DNA of 64,000 nucleotides from an uncultured Muribaculaceae bacterium (GCA_947174275.1 CAMWIJ010000003.1:26653-90652), one strand, 5' to 3'; positions 9,299 through 19,128 are shown, counted from the first letter of the stretch. The notes: generated from the letters alone by a model not told the origin. Numbers and translations are program-made.

Positions 9299-10186
9299 TC
9301 AGCAGGCATCATGTTCGAGCATGGAGCCTACATGTTCCCTGACTCTTTCCATCAGCCATCGCGGGGTAGAGGTCGCCCCGCAGATGCCTATGCGTCTCAC
9401 TCCGTCGAGCCACCCTGCCTCGATGTCGTTTTCGTCGCTTATCAGACGCGTAGACTTGTTCACGCCGAGGCATTCCGAATAGAGAAATTTTCCGTTGCTG
9501 CTTTTTTTACCCGATACGAACAACACAAGGTCATGCTCCGCCGCAAACCGTCGCAGCGAGTCGACACGGTTGGCTACCTGGCGGCATATCGTGTCGAAAC
9601 TGCGGAATGTGGCGTCAGGGGTCATGCGCTGCGCTATCTCTGAAATCATATCCTTAAATCCCGACAGCGACATCGTGGTCTGAGAATACAGATCCACATC
9701 TCGGTTGAAATCTATCTTGTCAAGGTCTGCTACTCCCTGCACCACAATGGCATTGCCGTCGGTCTGACCTACAAGACCGTTTACCTCGGCATGTCCCGGC
9801 TTTCCGTATATCACGATCTGACGTCCGGCAGCAGCTCCCTCGCGGTAGCTTTCCTTTATGCGCCGCTGGAGTCGGAGCACGACCGGGCAGGTTGCATCGA
9901 TTATGCTGATGCCGTTTCGGCGGGCCACAGCGTAGGTCGAGGGCGGTTCGCCGTGAGCGCGCAGCAACACTCTCACATCATGCAGGTTCTCGAGATCGTC
10001 ATGCGTTATTGTCGTCATGCCTTTGTCGGCCAGACGTTTCACTTCATCGCTGTTGTGCACGATGTCGCCAAGGCAGTATAGCTCTGCATCTTGCGACAAC
10101 GCGGCCTCCGCTTTGTCGATTGCGGTAACGACTCCGAAACAAAATCCCGAGCCTTCGTCGATTTCTATCGTTACTGTGTCATTCAT
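9299..10186 (-). CDS. ispH: 4-hydroxy-3-methylbut-2-enyl diphosphate reductase (IspH)
   Basis: 295 residues. Iron-sulfur enzyme of the last MEP-pathway step, making IPP and DMAPP from HMBPP. The three cluster ligands are in GSGFCFGV, IIDATCPVV and FDTICRQVANR; substrate-binding motifs RAHGEPP and GKPGHAEVNGLVGQT are present. An in-frame ATG at 10261 would add 25 residues with no similarity to the family, so MNDTVTIEIDEGSGFCFG at 10186 is chosen. It lies 35 bp after cmk in the same direction, an arrangement shared with other Bacteroidales as I recall it. Confidence 0.96.
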   Translation of the reverse strand: MNDTVTIEIDEGSGFCFGVVTAIDKAEAALSQDAELYCLGDIVHNSDEVKRLADKGMTTITHDDLENLHDVRVLLRAHGEPPSTYAVARRNGISIIDATCPVVLRLQRRIKESYREGAAAGRQIVIYGKPGHAEVNGLVGQTDGNAIVVQGVADLDKIDFNRDVDLYSQTTMSLSGFKDMISEIAQRMTPDATFRSFDTICRQVANRVDSLRRFAAEHDLVLFVSGKKSSNGKFLYSECLGVNKSTRLISDENDIEAGWLDGVRRIGICGATSTPRWLMERVREHVGSMLEHDAC

Positions 10187-10221
10187 GCTGCTGACTATGT
10201 AATGTATGCGCGGCGACGCCG

Positions 10222-10920
10222 TTATGCGCCGGCCACACGGTTGTATTGGTCGATGAGCCATGCATTCTGTTGCTCGATGCTCATGTCGGAATTGTCAAGG
10301 TCGACGGCATCGTCGGCGCGGCGCAGCGGACTTTCCTCGCGGGTCATGTCGATATGGTCGCGCGACACGACATTTTCAAGCACCTGTTCGTAGGTCGTGT
10401 CTGTGTCACCTTTCTGTTGCAGTTCGAGCCATCTGCGGCGGGCACGTGTCTCGGCAGGGGCGTTGACATATATCTTCAGTTCGGCGTCGGGAAATACGGT
10501 GGTGCCTATGTCGCGTCCGTCCATCACGATGCCGCGTTCTTTGCCGAATGCCTGCTGCTGTGCCACCAGAGCGTGGCGCACTGCCGGTATCACAGCTACG
10601 GGCGACACACTTGACGATACCCGAAGCGAGCGGATTTCCTTCTCCACATCGCGGCCGTTGAGCAGTGTGTGCTGCCCGTCGGCGCAAGGCAGGAAATCAA
10701 TACTGATGTCATCTAAAGCCGCAGTTAAAGCCGCGGTGTCTACGTTTCCGCCGTCAAGTATCATCCCATGTTCGAGCGCATAAAGGGTTACGGCGCGATA
10801 CATGGCGCCGGAGTCAATATATCTGTAGCCGATGCGGCGGGCAAGCTCTTTTGCCATTGTGCTTTTGCCTGATGAGGAAAAACCGTCGATGGCGATTATG
10901 ATTTTTTTATTGTTGTCCAT
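10222..10920 (-). CDS. cmk: Cytidylate kinase
   Basis: 232 residues. Phosphorylates CMP and dCMP with ATP in the cytoplasm. The P-loop GFSSSGKSTMAKELA is at residues 10-24, followed by the CMP-binding signature YRYIDSGAMYRAVTLYAL and the GRDIGTTVFPDAELKIYV segment typical of Cmk. ATG 10920 (MDNNKKIIIAIDG) is preferred over 10932, which would overlap porQ. It starts 8 bp after the porQ stop codon, so translation is probably coupled. Confidence 0.96.
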   Translation of the reverse strand: MDNNKKIIIAIDGFSSSGKSTMAKELARRIGYRYIDSGAMYRAVTLYALEHGMILDGGNVDTAALTAALDDISIDFLPCADGQHTLLNGRDVEKEIRSLRVSSSVSPVAVIPAVRHALVAQQQAFGKERGIVMDGRDIGTTVFPDAELKIYVNAPAETRARRRWLELQQKGDTDTTYEQVLENVVSRDHIDMTREESPLRRADDAVDLDNSDMSIEQQNAWLIDQYNRVAGA

Positions 10921-10928
10921 ATTTAGTG

Positions 10929-11948
10929 TCAATAGATGAAATCGTTGATGTCAAGACGCAGGTTGACCATAAATGTCGTGGCGCCTGTATGCGGTTGCGC
11001 GAATGCGAGGCCTATGCCGAATTTGTCGACATTAAGCCCGGCGCCGAGCGAAAATCCCGAAAGAAAACTGCGGGAATATGTGCTCATGTCGGTGCGTGTC
11101 TTGTAGTTGTAGGCGAGAGTGACGTAAAATTTGTCGGAATGGGTGAAGTCGGCTCCGAATATCAGATGCCTGAACAGGTTGGAACTGAAGGAATCTTTCT
11201 CGGTCGGTTCTGTCTGTGCTGTGCCGTCGCCCGGGTCGTAGTAGGGCAGATGCCACTTTGTGAGGTTCCAGGCTGTGACTGAAAAACGTATCGGCAAAGT
11301 GCCGAAACTCTGCGACCAGCCAAGACGCAGGTCAAACGGCAGGCGATCATATCTGTCGCGGAAACGTTTCACCTGACCGCCGAGATTGGCTGCGACAAAC
11401 GACAGCGACAGATCGCGCTCCTCGTCGTAATAGTTGATGCCGAGGTCGGTGGCTACGGCAAATGCCGAATACTGTTCGTAGCCGCTGTATATCATCTTCA
11501 GCGTGGCGCCACCGCGCAGGCGGTCGGTGATATCGTGGGCGTATGTGCCGCTGAACGACACATCCTTCGGTGAGAACTCTCCGGTGAGTATGCCGTTTTC
11601 GTCGGCTCCTTTTATCGACCCGTAGCCGTAATACTGTATTCCGACGGCCCATGCCCCGTATTCCCCGGCGGCGCGGGCATAGCGTATGCCGGCGAAATTT
11701 GAGTCGCCGAGATATCGCATATAGTTGACTAAAAGCTGATTGTCCATCTCTCCTCCGAGCAGTCCGGGGTTCTGGTCGGCAGAGCCGAGAAAACCGTCAA
11801 TGGTGGTTATGTTGATGCCTCCGAGACCATAGATGCGTGTCGATGAGGTGGTGTTGAGAAATTCGTAGGCAATCGATCCGTCCTGCGCCGACATCGCTAT
11901 GCCTGTGGCGGTGAGTAATATGCCTGATATGAGTTTGCGTAGATTCAT
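10929..11948 (-). CDS. porQ: Type IX secretion system protein PorQ
   Basis: 339 residues with a signal peptide (MNLRKLISGILLTATGIAMSAQ). The segment YEFLNTTSSTRIYGLGGINITTIDGFLGSADQNPGLL is the PorQ signature; the rest is a predicted outer-membrane barrel ending VNLRLDINDFIY. PorQ belongs to the T9SS accessory proteins, connected with processing and retention of cargo at the outer membrane in Porphyromonas. Its presence indicates that this organism probably has a T9SS; no other T9SS gene is in the window. First gene of the porQ-cmk-ispH set, 102 bp after dnaG. Confidence 0.87.
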   Translation of the reverse strand: MNLRKLISGILLTATGIAMSAQDGSIAYEFLNTTSSTRIYGLGGINITTIDGFLGSADQNPGLLGGEMDNQLLVNYMRYLGDSNFAGIRYARAAGEYGAWAVGIQYYGYGSIKGADENGILTGEFSPKDVSFSGTYAHDITDRLRGGATLKMIYSGYEQYSAFAVATDLGINYYDEERDLSLSFVAANLGGQVKRFRDRYDRLPFDLRLGWSQSFGTLPIRFSVTAWNLTKWHLPYYDPGDGTAQTEPTEKDSFSSNLFRHLIFGADFTHSDKFYVTLAYNYKTRTDMSTYSRSFLSGFSLGAGLNVDKFGIGLAFAQPHTGATTFMVNLRLDINDFIY

Positions 11949-12050
11949 CTGACTGTGAAAGGGGGATACTGTTTGCGGTTACTCTCCCTCATGTTTACTA
12001 ACGTACAATTACGGGTTTTAGTATATTCGGGCGGTTACATTGTCCGGTTG

Positions 12051-14294
12051 TCATTTTTTCGGAAGTATCACTCTGTCGCCGAGCTTCTGGGCGTAGTCAC
12101 GTCTCAGACTGTCGAGCGACGCGAGTTCGAGCATGATCTGTCTTATCCGCTCCATGTCACCGCTTGCCGATATCTGTTTCAGCTGGTCGCGCTTGCTGCG
12201 TATGTCGCATTGCAGCATGGCATCTTTCAGAGCATATATTGCGCGTGGTAGCAGTTCGTCGAGACGCTCGCGCTCCGACTCCACGTGGGCATACTTCGAA
12301 TGCACTTTGCTCAGCTTGTGTTTCGACGATGCCATACGTGTGACTTCGCGGCGCACCTCGTCGTCAGGCGATGAAGTGAGCCGACGTATGAAAAACATCT
12401 CCGTGTGCTGGTCGAGACGGCTGTAATGCCCTGCGTCTATTTCCTCAAGCAGCATTCTTTCCTTCTGTGTTATCTGGTCGAGGTTTATTGCCGTGCGGCG
12501 TATTTCTTCCGTTCCCTTGTCCCATTGCTCCTGGCGCTGTTGCAGCGAGTGTTCCTCCGCTGCGGCTCTGTCGCTCTCCCAGTCGGTGTCGATCAGTTCG
12601 CGGCATTCCTTGACAAGCCGGTTGTAGATCGGGTTGGAAAACGATATGTTGTCAAATGCAAATTCCTGCATTATATAGTCAATTACCCGGATATTTGCCG
12701 GCTGGTTGTCATCGTCGATTGTCGGCAGTTCCACCATGCCGTAGCGCACTATATATCGCGCTATATCATATTCAAACGGTGTCAGCGTCGCAGCCCGGCT
12801 GCGGTCGGAGTGCATGAAAGCGGGGTTCGCGTAAGCGGCGTCAGCAGTAGCCTGCTGTGGTGTCTGCCTGTCGGCGCCGGCAGCAGGCTCCGGACTTTGT
12901 GGCTGCGCTGCGTTGTCAGTGGCGGTTTCTCCGAGTGACGCCCGCGCTTTGTCGCGCATGTTTTGCTGAGCGAGTTGCTCGGCGCGTTCGGTTATGTTCT
13001 TTTTTATCTGGAGCAACAGCACCTTCTCGTCTATGTCAAGCGTGCGGCTGCATTCTTTGACATAGAGCGACCTTACTATATCGTCGGGAATTACCGATAT
13101 CGACCTTACGATATCTGATATGGCCTTCGAGCGGGCTATAGGGTCGTTGGCGGCATCTTTCAGCAATATGTCGGTCTTGAAACGGATGAAATCTGTTTCG
13201 TGGGCAGCTATATACTCTTCAACTTCCGTTGCCGAATGGCTCTGCGCGAACGAGTCCGGGTCATCGCCGTCAGGAAGAAGCACCACTTTCATGTTGAGAC
13301 CCTCGGCGAGAAGCATGTCGATGCCGCGAAGCGATGCCTTTATACCCGCAGGGTCGGAGTCATATATAAGGGTGACATTGCTCGTAAACCGGTGTATAAG
13401 CCTTATCTGACCCTGTGTAAGAGATGTGCCTGATGAGGCCACGACGTTCTCTATGCCGCTCTGGCTCATGGATATTACGTCCATGTAGCCCTCCACGAGT
13501 ATGCATTTGTCTTTCTCGCTTATCGATTTCTTGGCCTGATAGAGGCCATAGAGCTCGCGGCTTTTGGAATATATTACCGACTCCGGCGAATTGACATACT
13601 TCGCCATCTTCTTGTCGTTGCGCAGCGTGCGGCCTCCGAATGCCACCACCTTTCCCGAGATGGTATGCACCGGATAGATGACACGACCCTTGAAGCGGTC
13701 ATAAAGAGTGCCGTCGTCACGGCGCACCACGAGCCCGGTATCAATCAGATATTTTTCGTTATATCCGCGTTCCCTGGCCTGCCGGAGCAGTTCATTGCCT
13801 CTTTCGATGGAGTATCCGAGTCTGAAACGCTTTATGGCCGTGTCGCTGATGCCTCGTTCGCGGAAATAGCTGTAGCCGATGTCGCGGCCTTCATCGGTGT
13901 TTGAGAGATTGTTTTCGAAGTGGCTGAGCGCAAATTCGTTGACATTGAACATGTTTTCTCTGTCAGATTCCTCCTCGCGCTCGCTGTCGCTCAGCTCTCT
14001 CTCCTTGATTTCAATATTGTATTTCTTGGCAAGATAACGGAGCGCCTCGTTAAACGACATCTTCTCATGCTCCATGATGAAGTTGACCGGACTTCCTCCT
14101 TTTCCGCAACTGAAGCATTTGCATATTCCCTTTGACTTCGATACCGAAAATGAAGGTGTGCGTTCGTTGTGAAACGGACACAGACCGATATAGTTGGCTC
14201 CGCGGCGTTTCAACGTGACGAAATCGCTCACCACGTCGACAATGTCGGCAGTGTCAAGTATCTTCTGTACTGTTTCCCGGTCAATTCTTCCCAT
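12051..14294 (-). CDS. dnaG: DNA primase DnaG
   Basis: 747 residues. Makes RNA primers at the replication fork. The N-terminal zinc-binding domain is seen as CPFHNERTPSFSVSKSKG plus CKCFSCGKGG, the catalytic core includes the TOPRIM motif ILVEGYMDVIS and DSDPAG, and a long C-terminal region of about 320 residues includes a poorly conserved, Gln/Ala/Pro-rich linker at about 445-485. It is longer than E. coli DnaG (581), as is usual in Bacteroidetes. A good promoter ends 7 bp before the ATG, so the transcript is close to leaderless. Confidence 0.96.
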   Translation of the reverse strand: MGRIDRETVQKILDTADIVDVVSDFVTLKRRGANYIGLCPFHNERTPSFSVSKSKGICKCFSCGKGGSPVNFIMEHEKMSFNEALRYLAKKYNIEIKERELSDSEREEESDRENMFNVNEFALSHFENNLSNTDEGRDIGYSYFRERGISDTAIKRFRLGYSIERGNELLRQARERGYNEKYLIDTGLVVRRDDGTLYDRFKGRVIYPVHTISGKVVAFGGRTLRNDKKMAKYVNSPESVIYSKSRELYGLYQAKKSISEKDKCILVEGYMDVISMSQSGIENVVASSGTSLTQGQIRLIHRFTSNVTLIYDSDPAGIKASLRGIDMLLAEGLNMKVVLLPDGDDPDSFAQSHSATEVEEYIAAHETDFIRFKTDILLKDAANDPIARSKAISDIVRSISVIPDDIVRSLYVKECSRTLDIDEKVLLLQIKKNITERAEQLAQQNMRDKARASLGETATDNAAQPQSPEPAAGADRQTPQQATADAAYANPAFMHSDRSRAATLTPFEYDIARYIVRYGMVELPTIDDDNQPANIRVIDYIMQEFAFDNISFSNPIYNRLVKECRELIDTDWESDRAAAEEHSLQQRQEQWDKGTEEIRRTAINLDQITQKERMLLEEIDAGHYSRLDQHTEMFFIRRLTSSPDDEVRREVTRMASSKHKLSKVHSKYAHVESERERLDELLPRAIYALKDAMLQCDIRSKRDQLKQISASGDMERIRQIMLELASLDSLRRDYAQKLGDRVILPKK

Positions 14295-14301
14295 ACTTCT
14301 G

Positions 14302-14331
14302 CAAAGTTACTCAATTATTGCCTATTCCAAA
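14302..14331 (-). promoter_or_regulatory. dnaG promoter with almost no leader
   Basis: On the minus strand TTTG (14328-14331), an 18-bp spacer, and TAACTTTG (14302-14309). The last base of the -7 element is only 7 nt from the A of the dnaG ATG. Confidence 0.75.
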
Positions 14332-14387
14332 AATTAAAATGCTACAACAATTTCTCGAGTTTGACAATCTGTCTTCCGGGCATCCTC

Positions 14388-14549
14388 AGAAACTGTTTAA
14401 ATTTATATGATACGGATTTTGAGAAGGATTGTCGGATTGATTTTTGTTTGTGATGAGGGAGCGTAGCAGTAGCTACGTGACCGAAGAATAAACAAAAAGA
14501 CACCGACAAGACTCTCAAAGGCAAGTGATATGAATTTTAAACAGTTTCT
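14388..14549. mobile_element. MITE-like 162-bp inverted repeat
   Basis: Terminal inverted repeats AGAAACTGTTTAAA (14388-14401) and its complement ending at 14549. The two halves align along nearly their whole length around a centre at GTAGC...GCTAC (about 14464-14477). It encodes no transposase; a 60-residue frame across it has no protein character. No clear target-site duplication is visible. It lies between dnaG and the GH95 gene, where two minus-strand genes are separated by 280 bp. Confidence 0.75.
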
Positions 14550-14574
14550 TATATATTTAGTAATGTGTCTTATT

Positions 14575-17013
14575 TTACAGCTTGATGCTGATGCTTTCGC
14601 CTTTGGAAAGTTTATGGGTGCGGAGTTTGCCGTTGGCTTTCACTTTTGCTTTGCCTGCCCTGCGGGCGGTCAGTGTATAGCCGCTCACCTTGCCGTCGTT
14701 CCACTGCATGTCGACCACAAAGCCCCCGCGGGCGCACAGACCTCTTACGCTGCCGTTGCTCCAGTGTCGGGGAAGAGCCGGCAACAGGGCGATGTCACCG
14801 TTGTCGGCTGACTGTATCAGCATCTCGGCGACTCCGGCACAACCTCCGAAATTGCTGTCGATCTGAAATGGCGAGTGGGCGCCGAGCAGATTGGGATAGG
14901 TGCCTCCTCCACGCCGGGCATCGTCACCTTGATAACCGTCGGGACTTACATATTGAAGGAGCCGGCGGTACATGCTGTATGCTCTGTCGGCATTGCGCAG
15001 GCGTGCGTAGAGATTGACACGCCAGCCGGTGCTCCACCCGGTGGTGTTGTCTCCCTTGATGGTGAGCGTTTCGTTGGCGGCAGCAGCTAAAGCGGGAGTT
15101 TCGGCCGGGCTGATATGATGACCGGGGTAGAGCCCGAACAGATGTGACTGATGGCGGTGCTGCGGATCCTCGTCGCGGAAGTCGTGATACCATTCGCGCA
15201 ACGATCCGTTGGCATTGATCTGATAGGGTCGCATTTTCTTAAGTGCGGCATCTATACGGCTCACAAGCGATTTGTCAATGCCAAGCTCTTTTGCCGCCTT
15301 GCGGGCGTCAATGAGACATTCGCGTATCATGGCGAGGTCGGAAGCGCCACCGTAGTGGGTCGCTGCCGCACGCCCCGCATTGTCCAGAAAACGGTTTTCA
15401 GGCGATGTGCTCGGTGATGTTATGAGTTCTCCGTCACGTTCTGTCATCCAGTTGAGGCAGAACTCCGCTGCATCGCGCAATGCGTTATAGTCAGTCTGAA
15501 GGGCCTTCAGGTCGCCGGTGAATGCGTATCGTTCCCATATATGTGTGGTGAGCCATGCTCCGGCCATATTCCAGTTGGCCCATCGCGGGTCGTTGATATG
15601 ACGGCCGATAGGATTGGTTATCGCCCAGATATCGGAATTGTGGCCCGCGCACCAGCCGTTTGTAACTCCGTAGTAATGCTGTGCGGTAAGATAGCCCGTT
15701 GTCATCTGATTTTTTATAAATGACATAAGTGGCTCGTGAAGCTCACTTAAGTTGGTTACTTCCGCCGGCCAGTAGTTTTCTTCGAGATTGATGTTTACGG
15801 TGTAGTTGGAATTCCACGGAGGCAGTATGCTCTCATTCCAAAGGCCTTGAAGATTGGCCGGCACGCCGTCGGTGCGCGAACTTGAAATGAGCAGATATCT
15901 GCCGTATTGGAAGAAAAGAGCCTCAAGCTCGGGATTGACATCTCCGTTGTCGGTGTACCGGCGTAGTTGACTGTCGGTCGGCAATGATGCTATCTCACCG
16001 GCGGTGGCTCCAAGGTCAAGACTCACACGGTCGAAAAGACTGCTGTAATCAGCCTGATGCGTCAGTGCAAGGGCATCATAACCTTTTTTACACGCATTTC
16101 TGATACGGCTGATAGCGAGATTGGCGTAATCGCGTCCTTGTGTCACGGGGTCTTTGTCATGCCCGTTAAAGCTTGAGACATTGGTGATGACAAGCATCAA
16201 GTCATCGCAGCTGTCAAGTCTGATGTCGCCGGTAGGGCAGACCTCACACTTTCCGTTGCCAGATATATTGACCGGAAGCATCACCGTGCGATAGTGGATG
16301 CCTCGTGACGGGTCATAGCAGAACCGGTCCATGCCATATTTCCCGTTTTCCCATTCCGAATATGTATGGTAGGCGGCGTAGCCGTCGCTCACAATAGCTC
16401 CGCCGCTCGCGCTCGTGGCGTGAGGAAGCTGGCTGTTGAGGCGGATGCGTCCGTTTATTTTGTCATTGCCTGAGGCCGAAAGGCGTATCACTATTACTGA
16501 GTCGGGCGCTGATACAAAATACTGTCGCGTGAATTCCGTATCGCCGCGCCGGAAACTGACGTCGGCTGTAGCGGTTTTGATGTTAAGCGTGCGCCGGTAG
16601 TCGCTCGTGTTTGTTCCATCGTGAAACTCAAAATCCATGACTATCTGTCCCAGCGGCATATATATTTCACTGCCGTTGCCCTGTATGTTGAGGTTTGCCT
16701 TGTCAGCTCCGGTGTAATCTTCATTGTCAAGGCATTCCCTTACCTGCGCAATAAATTTGTAGGCTTCCGGTTCGGCGACATCTCGGTCGGGCTCCCCAGT
16801 CCACAGAGTGATATCGTTGAGCGATATTTTTTCGTGCTCTACGCCTCCGTAGACCGATGCTCCAAGATTGCCGTTTCCCAATATCAGTGCCTCCTCGAAA
16901 TATTGTGCCGGACGGTCATATTTGAGTTGCAATATGCGTGTGGCTTCGGCTCTCATCCCGAAGCTGATCGACATTGCCGAAATCATGACAATGCCCGATT
17001 TGATAATTCTCAT
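14575..17013 (-). CDS. Glycoside hydrolase family 95, alpha-L-fucosidase-type
   Basis: 812 residues with a signal peptide. N-terminal GH95 beta domain (PAQYFEEALILGNGNLGASVYGG...ISLNDITLWTGEP), then the (alpha/alpha)6 catalytic barrel. Residues matching the Bifidobacterium AfcA active site are visible: the Asn pair in NINLEENYWPAEVTNLSE, the general-acid Glu in TSPSTSPENRFL, and the Asp in FQIDSNFGG. The family cleaves alpha-1,2-L-fucose (some members alpha-L-galactose) from host or plant glycans by inversion. Probably periplasmic or exported. No SusC/SusD pair or other carbohydrate gene flanks it, so it is not part of a visible PUL. Confidence 0.93.
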   Translation of the reverse strand: MRIIKSGIVMISAMSISFGMRAEATRILQLKYDRPAQYFEEALILGNGNLGASVYGGVEHEKISLNDITLWTGEPDRDVAEPEAYKFIAQVRECLDNEDYTGADKANLNIQGNGSEIYMPLGQIVMDFEFHDGTNTSDYRRTLNIKTATADVSFRRGDTEFTRQYFVSAPDSVIVIRLSASGNDKINGRIRLNSQLPHATSASGGAIVSDGYAAYHTYSEWENGKYGMDRFCYDPSRGIHYRTVMLPVNISGNGKCEVCPTGDIRLDSCDDLMLVITNVSSFNGHDKDPVTQGRDYANLAISRIRNACKKGYDALALTHQADYSSLFDRVSLDLGATAGEIASLPTDSQLRRYTDNGDVNPELEALFFQYGRYLLISSSRTDGVPANLQGLWNESILPPWNSNYTVNINLEENYWPAEVTNLSELHEPLMSFIKNQMTTGYLTAQHYYGVTNGWCAGHNSDIWAITNPIGRHINDPRWANWNMAGAWLTTHIWERYAFTGDLKALQTDYNALRDAAEFCLNWMTERDGELITSPSTSPENRFLDNAGRAAATHYGGASDLAMIRECLIDARKAAKELGIDKSLVSRIDAALKKMRPYQINANGSLREWYHDFRDEDPQHRHQSHLFGLYPGHHISPAETPALAAAANETLTIKGDNTTGWSTGWRVNLYARLRNADRAYSMYRRLLQYVSPDGYQGDDARRGGGTYPNLLGAHSPFQIDSNFGGCAGVAEMLIQSADNGDIALLPALPRHWSNGSVRGLCARGGFVVDMQWNDGKVSGYTLTARRAGKAKVKANGKLRTHKLSKGESISIKL

Positions 17014-17046
17014 TGCTTTTTATGTAGGTTTGTTGTTGTATAAGAT

Positions 17047-17083
17047 AAATGGTGCGGCGATATCGTGGTCACCGCACCATTTT
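17047..17083 (-). terminator. Terminator after purT
   Basis: AAATGGTGCGG / CCGCACCATTT, an 11-bp perfect stem with a 14-nt loop, 25 bp after the purT stop and before the GH95 start. Confidence 0.75.
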
Positions 17084-17107
17084 ATTCAGGGTGGGTAAAT
17101 TGCTTCC

Positions 17108-18298
17108 TTATCTGGGCAATACCTTTATTTCAAGTTTGTTGTATGCGCGTTCTGCCTTGTCGCGGGCTTCTTCAACGCTGTCGGCGGTGGCAAGTATCAC
17201 ACCCATGCGGCGGTGCCCTTTGATTTCAGGCTTTCCGAAGATGCGGAGCTGCACGCCCGGCTCCTCAAGCACTTTGTCAAGATTGCACATCTCTATTTTG
17301 TCAGTGTCGCCTTCCACCACTATGGCTCGTGATGCCGACGGTCCGTAAAATCTCACATCGCTGACGGGGAGGCCGAGCAGTGCGCGGGCATGAAGTCCGA
17401 ATTCGCTCAGATCCTGCGATATCATTGTCACCATGCCGGTGTCGTGCGGACGGGGTGATACCTCTGAAAATATTACTTCGTCACCCTTGATAAACAGTTC
17501 GACGCCGAATATACCGTATCCGCCGAGAGCGTCAGTCACTTTCTTAGCGATTTTTTTTGCCGCTTCAAGCGCCTTGTCGCTCATTGGCTGCGGCTGCCAT
17601 GAATAGCGGTAGTCGCCGTTGATCTGTATATGTCCTACCGGCGGGCAGCACACTGTGCCTGCGACCGAACGGACTGTGAGCAACGTAATCTCGTAATCAA
17701 AATCAACGAAGCCTTCTACAATCACACGCCCGGCTCCGGCACGTCCGCCTTCCTGTGCCTCGCGCCATGCGGCTTCAACCTGGTCGGCGCTCTTTACTGT
17801 CGACTGGCCGTGACCCGATGAACTCATGATGGGCTTCACCACGCAGGGTATGCCTATTTCCTCTATTGCCTGCTCGAATTCCTCTTTTGTCTCTGCGAAT
17901 TTATAGGGCGAGGTCTTGATGCCGAGCTCTTCGGCGGCAAGACGGCGTATTCCCTCGCGGTTCATGGTCAGGCGTGCGGCGCGTGCCGTGGGAGTGACAT
18001 TATATCCCTCTTTTTCAAGCTCTACGAGCACATCTGTGGCTATGGCTTCCACTTCCGGAATGATATGGTCGGGTTTCTCTTTCTCAATGACTTCGCGGAG
18101 CGCTGCGCCGTCAAGCATGTTGAACACATAGCTGCGGTGTGCTATCTGCATGGCGGGGGCGTTGGCATATCTGTCGCATGCAATCACTTCCACACCATAG
18201 CGCTGGAGCTCGATTGCCACTTCCTTGCCGAGTTCTCCGCTGCCAAGCAACATTGCTTTTTTACCTATCGGTGTCATCACCGAACCTATTTTTACCAT
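17108..18298 (-). CDS. purT: Formate-dependent phosphoribosylglycinamide formyltransferase (PurT)
   Basis: 396 residues, ATP-grasp enzyme of purine synthesis that uses formate and ATP to formylate GAR. The N-terminal nucleotide-binding fold has [19 protein letters not shown]; the ATP-grasp core shows [32 protein letters not shown] and the metal-binding [18 protein letters not shown]. Length equals that of the E. coli enzyme (392). Cytoplasmic. It is followed by its own terminator and preceded by 74 bp without a clear promoter element. Confidence 0.96.
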   Translation of the reverse strand: MVKIGSVMTPIGKKAMLLGSGELGKEVAIELQRYGVEVIACDRYANAPAMQIAHRSYVFNMLDGAALREVIEKEKPDHIIPEVEAIATDVLVELEKEGYNVTPTARAARLTMNREGIRRLAAEELGIKTSPYKFAETKEEFEQAIEEIGIPCVVKPIMSSSGHGQSTVKSADQVEAAWREAQEGGRAGAGRVIVEGFVDFDYEITLLTVRSVAGTVCCPPVGHIQINGDYRYSWQPQPMSDKALEAAKKIAKKVTDALGGYGIFGVELFIKGDEVIFSEVSPRPHDTGMVTMISQDLSEFGLHARALLGLPVSDVRFYGPSASRAIVVEGDTDKIEMCNLDKVLEEPGVQLRIFGKPEIKGHRRMGVILATADSVEEARDKAERAYNKLEIKVLPR

Positions 18299-18372
18299 TC
18301 TTTTTTGATTTTGATTGATTTATAATGCATTAGTTGTCTTTTCCGTAAATGATGACGGTGTCATCAGTAGTC

Positions 18373-19128
18373 TCAGATGATTTCGTCACCGGCTTTTAGC
18401 CGTTGTCTCACCACCTCGTATATCATCACACCGGCAGCTACCGACACATTCAGCGACCCGATACGTCCCATCTGGGGTATTGACACAAATCTGTCGCACA
18501 GACGGATTACCTCGGGAGAGATACCCTTGTCCTCGGCTCCCATCACTATCGCAAGCGGCTTGTCATAGTCGACGCAAGTGTAGTTGATATCGGCTTTCTC
18601 ACTGGCGGCAACGACGGTGTAGCCGTTATCCTTGAGAAATCTGACTGCTCCCTGTATGGAATATTCTCGACATACCGGTATGTGGTGCAGAGCTCCGGCC
18701 GATGTTTTCATCGCATCGCCGCTCACCGACACGCTGCCGTGATAGGGGATTACGATGCCGTTGACCCCGGCGCATTCGCAGGTACGTGCTATCGCACCGA
18801 AATTCCTGACATCCGTTATGCCGTCGAGCACCACAATGAAAGGCTGCACGCCTGCTTCATACAGTTCGGGCACAAGATGGTCGAGGCGGTGATATGTCAC
18901 CGATGACAGTATCGCCACAACTCCCTGATGGTTTTTGCGGGTAATCTTGTTGATTTTCTCGACAGGCACGCGCTGGCAGTAGATGCGGTCACGTTTTATA
19001 AGCGCGAAAAGCTCTGCCGCAAGTTCGCCGTTCAGCTCCTTGCGTATCATTATCTTGTCTATCTCCTTGCCTGCCTCGATGGCTTCGATTACGGCGCGTA
19101 TTCCGTATATATAATCTGTTGGTTCCAT
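18373..19128 (-). CDS. rlmB: TrmH/SpoU-family 23S rRNA 2'-O-methyltransferase (RlmB type)
   Basis: 251 residues. N-terminal substrate-binding domain (YGIRAVIEAIEAGKEIDKI) and C-terminal SPOUT domain with the three family motifs: DGITDVRNFGAIARTCECAG, VMGAEDKGIS and IPQMGRIGSLNVSVAAGVM. RlmB methylates G2251 of 23S rRNA in E. coli; the specificity here is inferred from family resemblance. It lies 38 bp after recN in the same direction, the last member of the dnaN-recN gene string. Confidence 0.9.
   Translation of the reverse strand: MEPTDYIYGIRAVIEAIEAGKEIDKIMIRKELNGELAAELFALIKRDRIYCQRVPVEKINKITRKNHQGVVAILSSVTYHRLDHLVPELYEAGVQPFIVVLDGITDVRNFGAIARTCECAGVNGIVIPYHGSVSVSGDAMKTSAGALHHIPVCREYSIQGAVRFLKDNGYTVVAASEKADINYTCVDYDKPLAIVMGAEDKGISPEVIRLCDRFVSIPQMGRIGSLNVSVAAGVMIYEVVRQRLKAGDEII

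Noticed and set aside
12405..12938. 177-residue plus-strand frame inside dnaG
   Set aside because: Shadow of the dnaG coding frame, rich in Cys/Arg/Phe as expected for antisense codons.
14342..14524. 60-residue minus-strand reading frame in the dnaG-GH95 gap
   Set aside because: It runs across the MITE-like inverted repeat and has no protein-like composition or start context.
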